The notes: generated from the sequence alone by a model not told the origin. Positions 24,218 to 41,644 are shown, counted from the stretch's first letter. The stretch is DNA of 64,000 bases from Neocallimastix lanati (nom. inval.) (GCA_016946835.1 JACVTC010000079.1:1-64000), one strand, 5' to 3'. Made by a program: numbers and translations.

Positions 24218-26533
24218 ATGGAAGATAATATAAATAGTGAAATTAATTATTTAGATCAACAAAACTTATCTTATCCAGAAAATAATGAAACTACTGCTTC
24301 TTTGATGGAAAAGGAAAATATTTTTTCACAACCTTTAGAGACAGTATCAACATCAGTTACATCTAATTCAAATATTCCAAATACTCAGTTTTCGTATAAT
24401 GAGAATAGTGATAATGTAACGTCAAATGTAATGATGGAATCAAATAATGATATAATTAATAATAAAATAAAAAATCGTAGTAATAGTATTACAAGTAATA
24501 GTAATTATCAACAAAGTTATGTTACTGATCAGAATTTAAGAAGTCGTCATTCTTCTTTATCTGAAATTAATACATCGCCAAATTATAAAAGAAATTCTAA
24601 TAATTTTATTTCACCTAATAGTTCAAATTTTGATAATTATAGTGAACATTCATCTATTCCACCTACATCACCAGTATCAAGTTTAATACATACACCATTT
24701 TATCAAACTGATTTATGTAAGCAGGGTGATGAACGTGCAGATGCTGTAGTAGAACTTTTACAAATAAAACCATACCAGGATGCTTTATCAATAATAATTC
24801 ATCATGTTGTATCACGTAGAACCTGGGGTACTCCGTTGGAGTATAAACAACACTTGTTAGCTAAAGAATTTCATGAATTAGTATGTGAAGTTCCAAGTTG
24901 GGTTGATTGGGTAAAAATTCAAAATGGTCAAAAAGTATTTTGGCGTTACGCTTTTCCATTATGGATTTCTTGTATTGGTAGTGCAATGACAAGAGGTGCG
25001 ACACTTCCAATTCCTTCACCTAATGACAATAAAACCCCAAATCAACGTTTATTAGAAACAAGTCAATTCCTTATTGAATGTATGTATCCTCATTCATTAA
25101 AACCAGGAAATTTTGGTTGGAGTACTGCTGTTAGAATTAGGTGTGCTCATGCATTAGCAAGATTAAACTACCGAAATACTTTGAAGGAAAGAATAAATAA
25201 TAATGAGCCAACTCCTTTAGAAGAAAATATGCAGAAAGCTAATATGAATCAAGATATAGATAATATCAATCCAGATCAAAAATATGGTCCTTTAGAATCA
25301 ATAGAAGAACAACAGTATCAAGAAATGTTGCCAGTAAGTCAAGCTGATTTAATAAGAACCATTCTTTATCTTTCTCTAGGGAGTGTTTCAGCAATGAAAC
25401 GTGGTTTTGGAATAAGAATGGAAAAGGAAGAAAAAGAAGATTATGTTTTATTATGGAGATATATAGCTTGGCTTTGTGGTGTTGATAATCAAAATAATCC
25501 ACTTATATCTCTGAGAGAAGGTGAAGTAGCAGCAGTTCAATTAATAAATACGGAAAGTTGCATGTTTTTAGATGATAATGCTATAAGATTTACTCAAGCC
25601 ATTCTTCAGGCAATGGCAAGATTAGTTCCAATATTTGGTAATTCTAAATTTATCGGTGCCGTTACCAATGAAGTGGCATTTAGACTTATGGGTAATGAAG
25701 TTGTTACTAATATGAGATTACAACCAAAGCCAAATGAATATCATCGTCAAGTTGTAAAATGGTTTATTCAATATAATAGATTAATTTGTCGTGTTTTAGC
25801 TAAAAATTCATTTGGTAAATCTTTAGTTAGTACAATTAATCGTTTAGTTGTTCCAAAGATTGTTTGGTTTGCTAATAGTGGAAAATGGGTTGATTATAGT
25901 AGAGGTGTGAGTGGAAATAATAAGAATAGAGCCATAGCTGAAGGTGAAGAAAGTAGTCAAAATTCACTAAATAGATCAAATGAAATTTCACCGAATAAAA
26001 CTGAATATTTTCCATCTGTTGCAGAATCTTCAAACTTTAACAAAAGAGTTCGTCGTAGTCAAATTCGCTCAATAGATAGTACATTAGTAAATGAATATAT
26101 AGAAAATTCTGGTGATTTGTCTATAAATGAAAGTCATAGTGAAATTGATGATCCATCAAATGAATTAATTATGGAAGATGAAGAATGGGTTCAAAAACCA
26201 TTGAATAATTATTCAAAAGTGAAAAGAAATACTATAAAACGTAATAGTCATCCAAGACCTCAATCATGGTCAAATGACTATTCTTCAAAATATTCATTTG
26301 AAATTACAGAAAGTGATAGTGTATCACAATGTCGTTATTCTGAACAACCCTATTCTTCTTCTTCTTCTAATAATAATAATAATAATAAAGATTCACTATC
26401 TAAAAATGAAAAAGATATACCTTATCCATTACATTGGTTTGAAAATTTAGCTAGATTAAATATGTGGGCTGTTGTTCCTGCAATGTCTGTTGCAATGGCA
26501 GCTTATTGCGTAGTACTTGTATATATTGATTAA
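24218..26533 (+). CDS. mpaB / rubber-oxygenase (DUF2236) domain protein with C-terminal membrane anchor
   Basis: Single-exon 771-residue protein. Residues 1-165 are disordered, Ser/Asn-rich. The domain at about 168-560 belongs to the ER-bound oxygenase mpaB/latex-clearing family (DUF2236, haem-b proteins). It has VPSWVDWVKIQNGQKVFWRY, GSAMTRGATLPIPSP, the pair RLLET (Arg and Thr four apart) and VRIRCAHALARLNYR. The Arg-to-His distance is 34 residues. As I recall, it is also 34 in Streptomyces LcpK30 (Arg164, Thr168, His198, the axial haem ligand), which supports an intact active site. Residues about 570-735 are disordered, and about 742-768 form one membrane span (MWAVVPAMSVAMAAYCVVLV), suggesting a tail-anchored ER or other endomembrane protein. 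The A-rich start context (AAAATGG) and in-frame continuity support the start. Known relatives use O2. The substrate here is unknown, and a haem or O2 requirement would be notable if the host is an anaerobe. Confidence 0.8.
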   Translation: MEDNINSEINYLDQQNLSYPENNETTASLMEKENIFSQPLETVSTSVTSNSNIPNTQFSYNENSDNVTSNVMMESNNDIINNKIKNRSNSITSNSNYQQSYVTDQNLRSRHSSLSEINTSPNYKRNSNNFISPNSSNFDNYSEHSSIPPTSPVSSLIHTPFYQTDLCKQGDERADAVVELLQIKPYQDALSIIIHHVVSRRTWGTPLEYKQHLLAKEFHELVCEVPSWVDWVKIQNGQKVFWRYAFPLWISCIGSAMTRGATLPIPSPNDNKTPNQRLLETSQFLIECMYPHSLKPGNFGWSTAVRIRCAHALARLNYRNTLKERINNNEPTPLEENMQKANMNQDIDNINPDQKYGPLESIEEQQYQEMLPVSQADLIRTILYLSLGSVSAMKRGFGIRMEKEEKEDYVLLWRYIAWLCGVDNQNNPLISLREGEVAAVQLINTESCMFLDDNAIRFTQAILQAMARLVPIFGNSKFIGAVTNEVAFRLMGNEVVTNMRLQPKPNEYHRQVVKWFIQYNRLICRVLAKNSFGKSLVSTINRLVVPKIVWFANSGKWVDYSRGVSGNNKNRAIAEGEESSQNSLNRSNEISPNKTEYFPSVAESSNFNKRVRRSQIRSIDSTLVNEYIENSGDLSINESHSEIDDPSNELIMEDEEWVQKPLNNYSKVKRNTIKRNSHPRPQSWSNDYSSKYSFEITESDSVSQCRYSEQPYSSSSSNNNNNNKDSLSKNEKDIPYPLHWFENLARLNMWAVVPAMSVAMAAYCVVLVYID

Positions 26534-26746
26534 AAAATTTTTTTCTTTTTTTCAAAATATTATTTAGTTTAGAAATCCCCATTTTTTTTATTATTACCAT
26601 TACTCTTTATTCTTACAAAATTTTATCTTTTTTTTTTTTTATTTTTTTTTTTTATTTTTTTTTTAATTATTATTATTATTGTCATTATAATTATTACTAT
26701 TACTCGTCATACGATTTTTTTTTGTATTTTTATGAAAAATTAAGAC

Positions 26747-26785
<39 letters not shown>

Positions 26786-27253
26786 AAAATTTAAAACCAT
26801 TAATAATTTATTAATTAATATATATTATTACTCATTTAATCTTGCTAAATATCTATATTATTTTCTTTTAAATTATAACTAGTAACTTTTATTTATTTAT
26901 TTATTTTTTATTTGTATAAAGAATAAAAAAAAAATTGTTAAAAAATATATAAATATTAATATATAAAATATTTATTTATTTATTTATTTTTTTTTTTTTT
27001 TAAATCATAAAAAAAAAAAAATGAATAAATTAAAAGTATAAATAAATAAAAGGATAAAATTAACATATTTTATTTATATAACAAATAAAAATATAACAAT
27101 ACGTGCTTATTTATTTATTTATTTATATATATATATATTTATGTTCAGTTTTGATATAATAATATTATATTGTTTATATAAAATAATAATAATAATTATA
27201 TATATATTATATATAATTATTATATATTATTATTATTATTTTAATTATACGTA

Positions 27254-27292
<39 letters not shown>

Positions 27293-27499
27293 AATATGAA
27301 TAAATAGAAAATAAATTACTCATTAACTTTACTGTTTCTTTTCTTTTTTTTTTATTTTTTTTTTTTTGTTTAAAAGTTATAATAAAAAAAAAAATCTTTG
27401 ATAAATTAAAAATATTAAATAAAATAGGAAAAAGAAAAAATAAAAAGTACCAAAAAAAAAAAAAAAAAAAAAATAAAAAAATAAAAAAATATAAATGAT

Positions 27500-27717
<218 letters not shown>

Positions 27718-27743
27718 TAAAAATTTTTATATCAAAAAGGGAA

Positions 27744-27818
<75 letters not shown>

Positions 27819-27823
27819 ATATA
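27744..27823. repeat. (AAAT)n microsatellite
   Basis: About 20 AAAT units, almost directly after the AAT run. Confidence 0.95.
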
Positions 27824-28457
27824 TAAAAAATTAATTTTATATATTAATTCTCTAATTTAATTATTTTTTAATTATATTATTTTATTAAAATTTATAATAA
27901 ATAATTTTAATTTAATTGGATTTTTCATAATATAAATAGTAAAAATAATCGAAATTCAAAACAATGATATAAAAAATTTCTTTAATAATTATTATATTTT
28001 ATATTTATTATTATAAAATATTTTCTGACAATTTAAAATATTTAAAAAAATAAAAAAAAAATAAAAAAAAATAATGAATATTATTTTTTTTATTTTTATT
28101 TTTATTTTTATTTTTTTTTTTTTTTTTACATTTTTTTATTTTAATTATATATAGTTTTAGTGTCTATGTAGTAAAATTAATATATATAATTTTTTTTGAA
28201 TAATTATTACGAAAAATAATAATTAATATATATTAATCTTTTTTTTTTTTTATGTAATTAATAAAAAATGATTAAATTAATGCATACATGGTCTATATTT
28301 ATAATTTTTTTTTATTACAATTGTTTATATTATTAAGTAGAAATTATTTATTTGATATTGTTTTAATTGTTAAATGGTAAAGTATATATATACACTTCAT
28401 TTTAATATATAAATTTATTTAGTTTTTGTAATCATAGTAACATTAATATTAATTTAT

Positions 28458-28613
28458 TTAAATGCGAACTCCATTTCCTTGTCCGTCTTTTAAATAGTGA
28501 AAAAGTGTAACTACAAGAGAAGCTAATAAACCGAAACCAAGGAATCTACTAAATAATATTATGAAAAACAAAGGTTTTGAACTATAGCAATCTTTATTAG
28601 TGTGGCACAATTC
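28458..28613 (-). CDS. possible last exon of a small single-pass membrane protein
   Basis: After a TTAG acceptor-like site the minus strand reads ELCHTNKDCYSSKPLFFII, then LFSRFLGFGLLASLVVTLFH, then YLKDGQGNGVRI-stop. It has one hydrophobic span and a polar C-terminus, with gene-like codons. Just upstream (ATG at 28674-28672, after a poly-A run) a second frame reads MNDLITPNNFSKAKEILIIL up to the same junction, one base out of frame. The two could be exon 1 and exon 2 of one small gene separated by a very short intron, or a frameshifted gene. I could not find a splice that joins them cleanly. Family not recognised. Confidence 0.4.
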   Translation of the reverse strand, partial: ELCHTNKDCYSSKPLFFIILFSRFLGFGLLASLVVTLFHYLKDGQGNGVRI

Positions 28614-29956
28614 CTAAGATTATTAATATTTCTTTTGCTTTACTGAAATTATTTGGTGTTATTAAGTCGTTCATTTTTTTTTTTTTTTTTATAGTTACTT
28701 TTCAATAAAATTTTTAAAATTCTATTTATTTGAATTTTTATTTGAAAAAAAAAAAAAAAAAAAAAAAATTATATTTTCTTATATTTATATTTTTTATCAG
28801 AGTTGTAATTTTTTAATATTTAATATAAAATATATTATTAACCTTTCTACTTAAACACTTATTTCACCAATATCCTTAATTTTGTTAATATTATTTAATA
28901 ACCTTAAAAATATTTTTAGTATATTAATTAATAATTAATATAATATTTTTTTTTATTTTTTAAAATTTTTAATTTTTAATATAAATGAAAAATAATTTAT
29001 TTAAATCAAATATTTTTTTTTTTTATTATAAAATTTTAATTTATTTATTTTTTTTTTTTATTTTTATTTTTTTTTTTTAATATCTTTTTTTATTTTCATT
29101 TTCATTTTCATTTTCATTTACATTTACATTTTCATTTTCACTTTATCATTTTTTTATTATCATTATTGTTTTTATTTCTATTTTTATTTTAACAAAACTT
29201 TTTTTTTTTTTAATATTTTCAAATGAAATATTTAAAAATATACTGATAATATTTTTATTTTTATCTATTTATTTGTTTTGTTAAACATATAAATATATAT
29301 GTTATATATAAATTTAATAACATTTTTAAAATATATAAGCTTAGGATTGATATTGATATTGTTTTTATAATTATTTACCTAAATATTATTTTTTTCTTAT
29401 ATATATTTTAATTAATTTTTTATTTTATTATTATTATTATTATTATTATTTTTTTTTTATTTGTTACATATATTTAATTATTTTATTTTCTTACTGTTAT
29501 AATGAAAATCGAAGTTTAGAAACTTTGTTTTACTTTACATAATTTAATATATCTTAATTTAGTGTATTCTTTTATATTATTTATGTTAATATCTAATAGT
29601 AATAATAATAATAATAATTTTATTTTATAAATTTAATATATCTTAATTTAGTGTATTTATTCTTTTATATTTTTATGTTAATATCTAATATTAATAATAA
29701 CAATAATAATAATTTTATTTTATTTTATTTTAATCCTCCTAATTAATTAAAAATATTATTATAAAAATATAATAATAATAAGAATTATAAAAAAAATTAT
29801 TTTCTTTATATTAACACTTTTTATTGTTTTGTAATTGATAATTGTTTATATATATTAAATATATACTACAAAATTGATAACCGTTAGTTATAAATATATT
29901 GTAATTATTATTAATATTTATATTATTAATTTATCTTTTGAGATCTATTGTTATTT

Positions 29957-30000
<44 letters not shown>

Positions 30001-30021
30001 TCTTTTAAATTTTATTTTCAA

Positions 30022-30058
<37 letters not shown>

Positions 30059-30116
30059 TTAAAGTAATAACAATATTATTTTTAATTATTTGTACTTAAT
30101 TTAATTATTTTATTAT
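28614..30116. other. AT-rich intergenic region
   Basis: It contains the candidate first exon of the small membrane protein (to 28674), CATTTT hexamer runs near 29095-29145, an 89-bp tandem duplication (29541-29722), a poly-T run (about 29957-29998) and AAT/ATT runs. Nothing else gene-like. Confidence 0.6.
29541..29722. repeat. 89-bp tandem duplication
   Basis: Two consecutive near-identical copies start with AATTTAATATATCTTAATTT (29541 and 29630) and run through TATGTTAATATCTAATA and AAT units. Confidence 0.8.
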
Positions 30117-34615
<4,499 letters not shown>

Positions 34616-35856
34616 TTCTTTTTTTTTTTTTTTTTTTTTATTTTTTATTTTTATTTTTATTTTTATTTTTATTTTTTTTTTTTTGTTGTTGTTGTCGTTG
34701 ATTTTATTTACTTAACTTAAATTTTTTTTTTTTTATTTAATATTATTTTATAATAATGAATTGTATTGTAATTTATTATATTATATTATATATATATATA
34801 TATATTTTTTTTTTATTTTATTGCAATATCAATTCTTAAATTTATTAATTATAAAATATATACAAAATAACACTTAATTTAATTTTATTTAATTCTTAAT
34901 AAATGAAATCTTGGTCTCTATGTTATTCTTCTTTACGTTATATATATTATATAATATTTCAATCAATTTCAAAATGAAATTGAATAATTATATATATTTA
35001 AAAATATGTATACTTATAAATATATAATATACATTACTAAAAATTATAATAAATTATAGTATTAATATACAAAAATAAATGTTAATTGATATATTTAAAT
35101 ATATATTTTTTAAAAAGAAAAAAAAAAAAAAAATTTAAAATGAAAAAATATATATGAACAAATATATAATAATAATAACAGTTATTTCATATAATATATT
35201 TATTCCATTTATAAAATAACTCAAATTTTGATTTTAAATCTCTTTAATTATTATATATTTTTTTTAAAAAAAATAAAAAAAAAAAAAAAAAACTCTTTTA
35301 TTATTTTTTTTTTATTGTAAAAGGGAAATATAAAAATTAATTTTTATTATATATTATGATTCTAAATACTTGATATATTAATAAAATTTCAATTTTATAA
35401 TAGATAAATCTATTGACTTCAATTCTCCTTTAAATAAACTCTAAAAAAAAGTAAATTTTATTGTTTTTTTGAAATGATAAAAAAAAAAAAAAATATTATA
35501 AAATTTTTTATATTTTCTATGATAGTTCTACATATATTTAAAATTTAAAAATATAATTTATTAAATTAAATATTCAATTAGATGTATATTTTTATTTTAT
35601 TTTTAAAATTTTAACTAACTATTGCCTTTTATTTATTTTTTTTTTTTTTTATTGTTATTCATATAATATTAATAATTTTATAAATTTTTTAAATATTAAA
35701 TATTAAATTTGATTATTCAATTAATTTTCTTTTTTTTTTTTTTTTTTATTATTTTATTTTATTTTATTTTATATATTATTGTTTTTATTATTGTTCAAAT
35801 TTAAATTTTCATATTACCTTCTGAATTTTCTTCATAAATTTAAAGAAAACAAAAGA

Positions 35857-35909
<53 letters not shown>

Positions 35910-37621
35910 ATAATTAAAGAATAAATAGATAAATATATAAAATAAATAATACTATTATTATCATCTATTACAATAATATAATATATAAAAATATATAGCA
36001 ATATTATTAATGGAAAAAAGAAATAGGAACATATTTTTGTTGATTTATTATATTAGCAAATAATAATTAAAACAAAAACACATGTATATAATAATTTTAT
36101 TTTAACCAATTATTTATATAATTTTATATACAATACTTATATATATAAATATATTAGCAATATAATATAATATATTCAAAAACATTGAAATATTAAAGTT
36201 AAATATTTTTTTAATTTATTATTTATTATGTTCTATTAATTTTTTTTTTTATTTTTATTTGTATATCTTTTTTGGTTAAAGAAACAAGTGAATTTATAAT
36301 AATTAAAGTTACTAATTATTAATGATATATTTCATAAACAAATAAAATTTGTTCGAAATTAACAACTCATAGACTCAAAAATTTTAATATAAATACAATA
36401 ACTTTAAAAATTTTCTTAGAATTGAAAAAGTTGTTAAAAATCAAATAATTTTCTATAATATCTTTTTTTTTTTAATATTATATTTATATTATTATATTTA
36501 TATTATTAAATATTATATTTATAAATGCTTGTTTAATATATTTTTTTATTTTTATTTTTATTTTTTTTTTAGATTTTATTTATTTTAATTTTATTTCAAT
36601 TTTTTTTTTTGAATTTTATTTATTTTATTTTATTTTAATTTTTTTTTTATTTTTATTTTATTTTTTTTTTACTGAAAAAAGGTATCTTCGTAAATTCAAA
36701 AATAAATAATAAAAAATATTATAATGTTTTATAAAAGGCACAAAAAAAAAAAACTATAATATATATTTATTTGATTATATGTATGCTTTGTTTAATTTAA
36801 TTTATAATTAATTTAATATAGAGTTAAATTTTAATTAAACCTTGTGGACATAAAATTCATTATATTAAAATATATTGTAATATATTGAATTATGCTTTAG
36901 AGTTACACTTGTATAAAAATATGCAGAGTTGCCAAAGAGGATTGTATCACAAAGGTAATCTTTCTCAAAAAAATTTGATTTATAATTATGTATAGAAAAA
37001 TTCTATTTTAATCATTAAAAAATATAATTGTTAATAATTATAGATAATGAGTATTATTAATATCTCTGATAATAAATGAATGGTAATAATAAGTATAAAT
37101 ATAAATATAATATTTTTTTTAAAAAAAAAATAAAATAAAATAATTTATATAAATTTTAAATAAAATTGAACTATTATTTATTAATTATATAACTTTCAAT
37201 TTTTATATTAATATTACTATTATAATATTCTTATTAAAATTATATTATAAAATTAACTTTAAGAAGGAGATTAATTTTGAATTTAAAATTATAATAATAA
37301 GTTAAATTTAATTCAAAATTAATTTCCTTCTTTTATTAACACATTTATTAAAATCATTTTAATATTATACTTTATTTTATTTATTTATTAATTTACTAAA
37401 CTTTAAATATAAATTTATTAATTATTAATTTATTAATTTAATTCTATTTTATTTTGGAAAAAGATTTAATTATTATGAAAAAACAATTACTTTATATTTA
37501 TAAAAGAAAGTCAATTAAAAATAAATATATAAAAAAAAAATTGTATTATTAATTTTATTAATTATTATTATTATTTAATTCGAATTAAAAAAAAAAAAAA
37601 TATGTATACAATGTATAATAT
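34616..37621. other. gene-free AT-rich DNA
   Basis: It begins with the 5' flank of the proline-rich gene (poly-T and TTTTTA runs directly before the start codon). The rest is AT-only, including poly-A at about 35861-35907 and TA runs. One exon-like patch at about 36900-36953 (ICRVAKEDCITK before a GTAATC donor-like site) stands alone. Confidence 0.55.
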
Positions 37622-37985
37622 TTCGAGCATATTTTCGAGTGTGTGTCATTTCGCAAAAATTCATTTCGGAAAAGTTTCATTTCGCAAAATTTTTTGTGTC
37701 ATTTCGCAAAAGTTCATTTCGCAAAAATTTCATTTCGGAAAAGTTTCATTTCGCAAAATTTTAATAAATAGATAAATAAATAATAAAATAAATAAATAAA
37801 TAAATAATAAAAAAATAAAAAAAAAAAAAAAAGAATTATAAAATATAAAATATAAAATATAAAATAAAAAATATAAAATATAAAATATAAAATATAAAAT
37901 ATAAAATATAAAATATAAAATATAAAATATAAAAAAAAATATATAAAATATAAAATATAAAAATATATAATAAAAATAAAAAATA

Positions 37986-38017
<32 letters not shown>

Positions 38018-38388
38018 AATAAAAAATAAAAAATATAAAATATAAAATAAAAAATAAAAAAAATATAAAAAATATAAAAAATAAAAAATAAAAATAAAAA
38101 ATATAAAATATAAAATAAAAAAAAAATAAAAAAATATAAAAAATATAAAATAAAAATATAAAAAATATAAAATAAAAATATAAAATAAAAAAAAATATAA
38201 AATATAAAATAAAAATAAAAAATAAAAAATATAAAATAAAAAATATAAAATAAAAAATATAAAATATAAAATATAAAATATAAAATATAAAATATAAAAT
38301 ATAAAATATAAAATAAAAAAATAGATACCACCTAAAATCATCCTAATTTTGTGCTACTTTTAACTCCCTTTTTTATGATGTCCTCATC

Positions 38389-38419
<31 letters not shown>

Positions 38420-39006
38420 GAATTATTTATAAATATTTCTTTTATTAAAAAAATTTATTAGCAATTTAAGATTTTTAAAATACTGCGCAAGGACTTAAAA
38501 GGTGTAAAATGATCAATTAATTATTTAAATATTATTTTTTAATATTTTTTTTAATAATTATATTTTAAATTTAACAATTATATTTTAAATTATTATCCGT
38601 TACATCTTTTAAATTATTAATACTTATTTTTTTTATATATATAAAATTCTTATATATATTTTAAAAAATTATAAAACGTTTAAAACATATGATAAAATAT
38701 TTTATTCTTTTAAAGCGTCAATTCTAATGAATATTTATTATTATATAATGTATATTTAATATATATATGTCCATATATATATGTATATTTTTTTTAAAAA
38801 ATTTAATTTTAAAATTTATTTATTTATTATAGTTTTATATATTTATTTTAATTTATTTAGTTTTTTATTTAAAATTATATATATTATTTATTTATTTTAT
38901 TATTAATTTATTTATTTATTAAAAATTTTGCGAAATGAAACTTTTTATGTAAATTTTCCGAAATGAAACTTTCCGAAATGAAATTTTGCGAAATGCTCCT
39001 CCCCCC
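37622..39006. mobile_element. fold-back (inverted repeat) element with iterated CATTTCG(C/G)AAAA motifs
   Basis: The left arm (37646-37762) contains seven copies of TCATTTCGCAAAA or TCATTTCGGAAAA, starting at 37646, 37661, 37677, 37699, 37714, 37730 and 37746. The right arm (38921-38996) contains four copies in reverse orientation (TTTTGCGAAATGA, TTTTCCGAAATGA). Between them lie a TATAAAA minisatellite and unique AT-rich DNA with short GC-richer patches, but no open gene. Terminal inverted repeats built from short iterated units are the hallmark of fold-back transposons; no transposase is seen, so it would be non-autonomous. The ends are uncertain. A C-run (CTCCTCCCCCC) marks the right edge. 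Confidence 0.6.
37838..38316. repeat. TATAAAA-type minisatellite inside the fold-back element
   Basis: Nearly 480 bp of ATAAAATATAAAAT units with small length variants and one TA dinucleotide core (37994-38016). The overlapping Phe/Ile/Leu/Tyr open frames on the minus strand come from this repeat. Confidence 0.9.
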
Positions 39007-40495
39007 ATATTTTCTCTTAATAATAATAATATAAATTTTAATAATTAATATATATTCATTAATATGCTGTTTTTACATTATATAACTGTATTTTTTTTTG
39101 CTAATGAAAAGTATAAAACCCCTTATATATACAAATCCTATAACTATTCAAGGCATAATGTAGACAAAGTTATGTAGGGTGATATGAGGAACTAAGCCTC
39201 TAATATTTTATATTTACTAATAAAATTATAGTTATACAGTGTAAAAGTAGCATTTTAATGCATATATGTTTCATATATGGTAGATATAGCTAAAAATATG
39301 CATATTTATTATATATATTAATGATATACACATATTGAGCATATTTATCATATAAATATGCATTTTGAGTTTTTATATATAAGCTAATAAGCGTTATTCT
39401 ATATTGTTTTTATTACTTTTTTTTTTTTTTTTATAATAATTAATAATAAAACGCTTATTCATATCCTTCAATACTCTCTATTTGAATAGTTTTGGCACAC
39501 TCATATATATACTAATACTACACATAGTACTCATATATTTCGGGGTGTTAGGTTTTAAGATACTATTGCTATTGCTATACTATATTACATATACTCCGTA
39601 CTTACTAGGTCGACTATCACCATTGATTACGCTCCTCATGCCTCAAAAGTTACTATGTATATTTTAGCTCCGCTTGGGGCTCATAATAATCATAATGGCT
39701 TTATTATTAATTATTATATAAAATTAAGTAAATATTTAGTTTATAATAACACTATCTAATGTGTACTTTGATTTTATAAAACTAAAAAAAAATATAATTT
39801 CTTTATACATTATAATTAAATATAAATCTAATGAAATTATTATAATATATGAAATAAGCAATAAAAAATCTATTATATTCAAATTTTGAAAAAAAAAAAA
39901 AAAAAATTCTTATATATAATATTAATAAAATCAATACTATTGATATCATATTATTCTCATTATTGTTAATATTATAACTAAAAAAAGGTGATTTTAAATT
40001 AAATATAAATATATCAAAATCATACTATTTCTCCAAATAAAAATCAATTTTTATAATTAAATGAAAATAATCTTATCCGATTATAATTACTAATATTTTC
40101 ACTAATGGTGAAACTATTACTAAATATTCATATATTCACACACCATAATATCATATATAGAATAGCTATCTCATTTCAACAATTTCAGATTTAGACAATA
40201 AAAATATTACTTTATATTAAAAGATATCTAATATTAAAATGTGGTGAATTGGTTCATATATGGTTTTTATTTTTTAATTGACTAAAATAAAGATATTTAT
40301 AATGGTATATAGAATCCATAAATATTATTTACTACTTAATGATGATAAACAAATAAATATTTTTTATTCAAGAATATGGAAAAGACACCTCTATTAGAAA
40401 AATAAAAATAGAAAAAATACCTATTAAAATGATCCTGTCTGAAGATAATGAATAGCTTTTTTATGATTTTTTAAAAACAAAATTAAAATTAAATG

Positions 40496-40527
<32 letters not shown>

Positions 40528-40741
40528 TTCTCTAAGAGTAAAAAAGATAGGTAAAGTCATTAAAAAAATACATTTTAATTATATTAAAGATAATGAATAT
40601 CTTTAACTAATAAAAAAAAATAAATAAATAAATAAATAAAAAAAAAAAAAGAGTCAAAATATATATAAAACATATAAAAATATAAAAATTTTATCTTTAT
40701 TCTTAAATATTTAATAACTAGTTATTTATTGTCTTCAGGAT

Positions 40742-40777
<36 letters not shown>

Positions 40778-40909
40778 CTTTATTTTTTTTTCTTTCTTTT
40801 TCTTTTTTTTTTGTTTTTTCTTCTTAGAGATTAAAAAGAAAATAATAATTATATCATCTATGTATTCTAGTAATATAATATATAATATATAATAGAAATT
40901 TTTATTTTT

Positions 40910-40985
<76 letters not shown>

Positions 40986-41336
40986 TTCATATTAAATCAG
41001 TTCTATTGATATTATTTGATTATCCAATGTATACTAAAATTATCATTACTACATTCTTTGTATTATTATTTAAAAAAATTAGATGAAAAACAACAAATAG
41101 ACTTATTCTTCACAAAATGAAACCAAAAAATATATATATAGTAATTAAAAATAATAATTAATATTTATATATATATATATTATATTTATTAATTTATTAA
41201 AAAAAAAAAAGGATATTTAAGATATAAAAGAATCAATGAGTGAAATACATATTCTTTTTTGGATAATATAATTAATTTTTGTAAAGAAATATTAAAAGAA
41301 ATATTAAAATTATATTAATTATTTTTTTATGGTATT

Positions 41337-41370
<34 letters not shown>

Positions 41371-41403
41371 GTATTTATATATTTTAAAATCAATAAATAA
41401 TTA
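39007..41403. other. AT-rich DNA with one GC-richer patch
   Basis: At 39440-39680 G+C rises and a 61-codon frame (MNSFGTLIYILILHIVLIYF, later YTPYLLGRLSPLITLLMPQK) is open. It may be a relic of an element or chance. An inverted pair, AATAAGCG near 39387 and CGCTTATT near 39443, precedes it. A TTTA microsatellite spans about 40910-40986, and poly-A and poly-T runs lie near 40497-40523 and 40743-40777. No gene recognised. Confidence 0.5.
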
Positions 41404-41407
41404 TTAC

Positions 41408-41443
<36 letters not shown>

Positions 41444-41461
41444 ATCCGACATAACAACTTC

Positions 41462-41496
<35 letters not shown>

Positions 41497-41511
41497 GACA
41501 TAACAACTTCC

Positions 41512-41543
<32 letters not shown>

Positions 41544-41557
41544 GACATAACAACTTC

Positions 41558-41600
<43 letters not shown>
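41404..41600. repeat. three copies of an 18-nt word, each followed by a poly-A tract
   Basis: TCCGACATAACAACTTCC occurs at 41445-41462, 41494-41511 and 41541-41558, identical each time. Each copy is followed by about 30-40 A residues, and a further A-tract precedes the first copy. On the minus strand it is a T-tract followed by GGAAGTTGTTATGTCGGA. Confidence 0.9.
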
Positions 41601-41603
<3 letters not shown>

Positions 41604-41644
41604 AATTAATGAAAATTCATTTCCTTTTTTAGTTATAATTTACA

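Noticed and set aside
25266-25502. Minus-strand 78-codon frame inside the oxygenase-like gene
   Set aside because: It is antisense to a clearly conserved coding domain.
37714-38341. Two overlapping minus-strand frames of about 200 codons
   Set aside because: They arise from the TATAAAA minisatellite in the fold-back element and consist almost only of Phe, Ile, Leu and Tyr.
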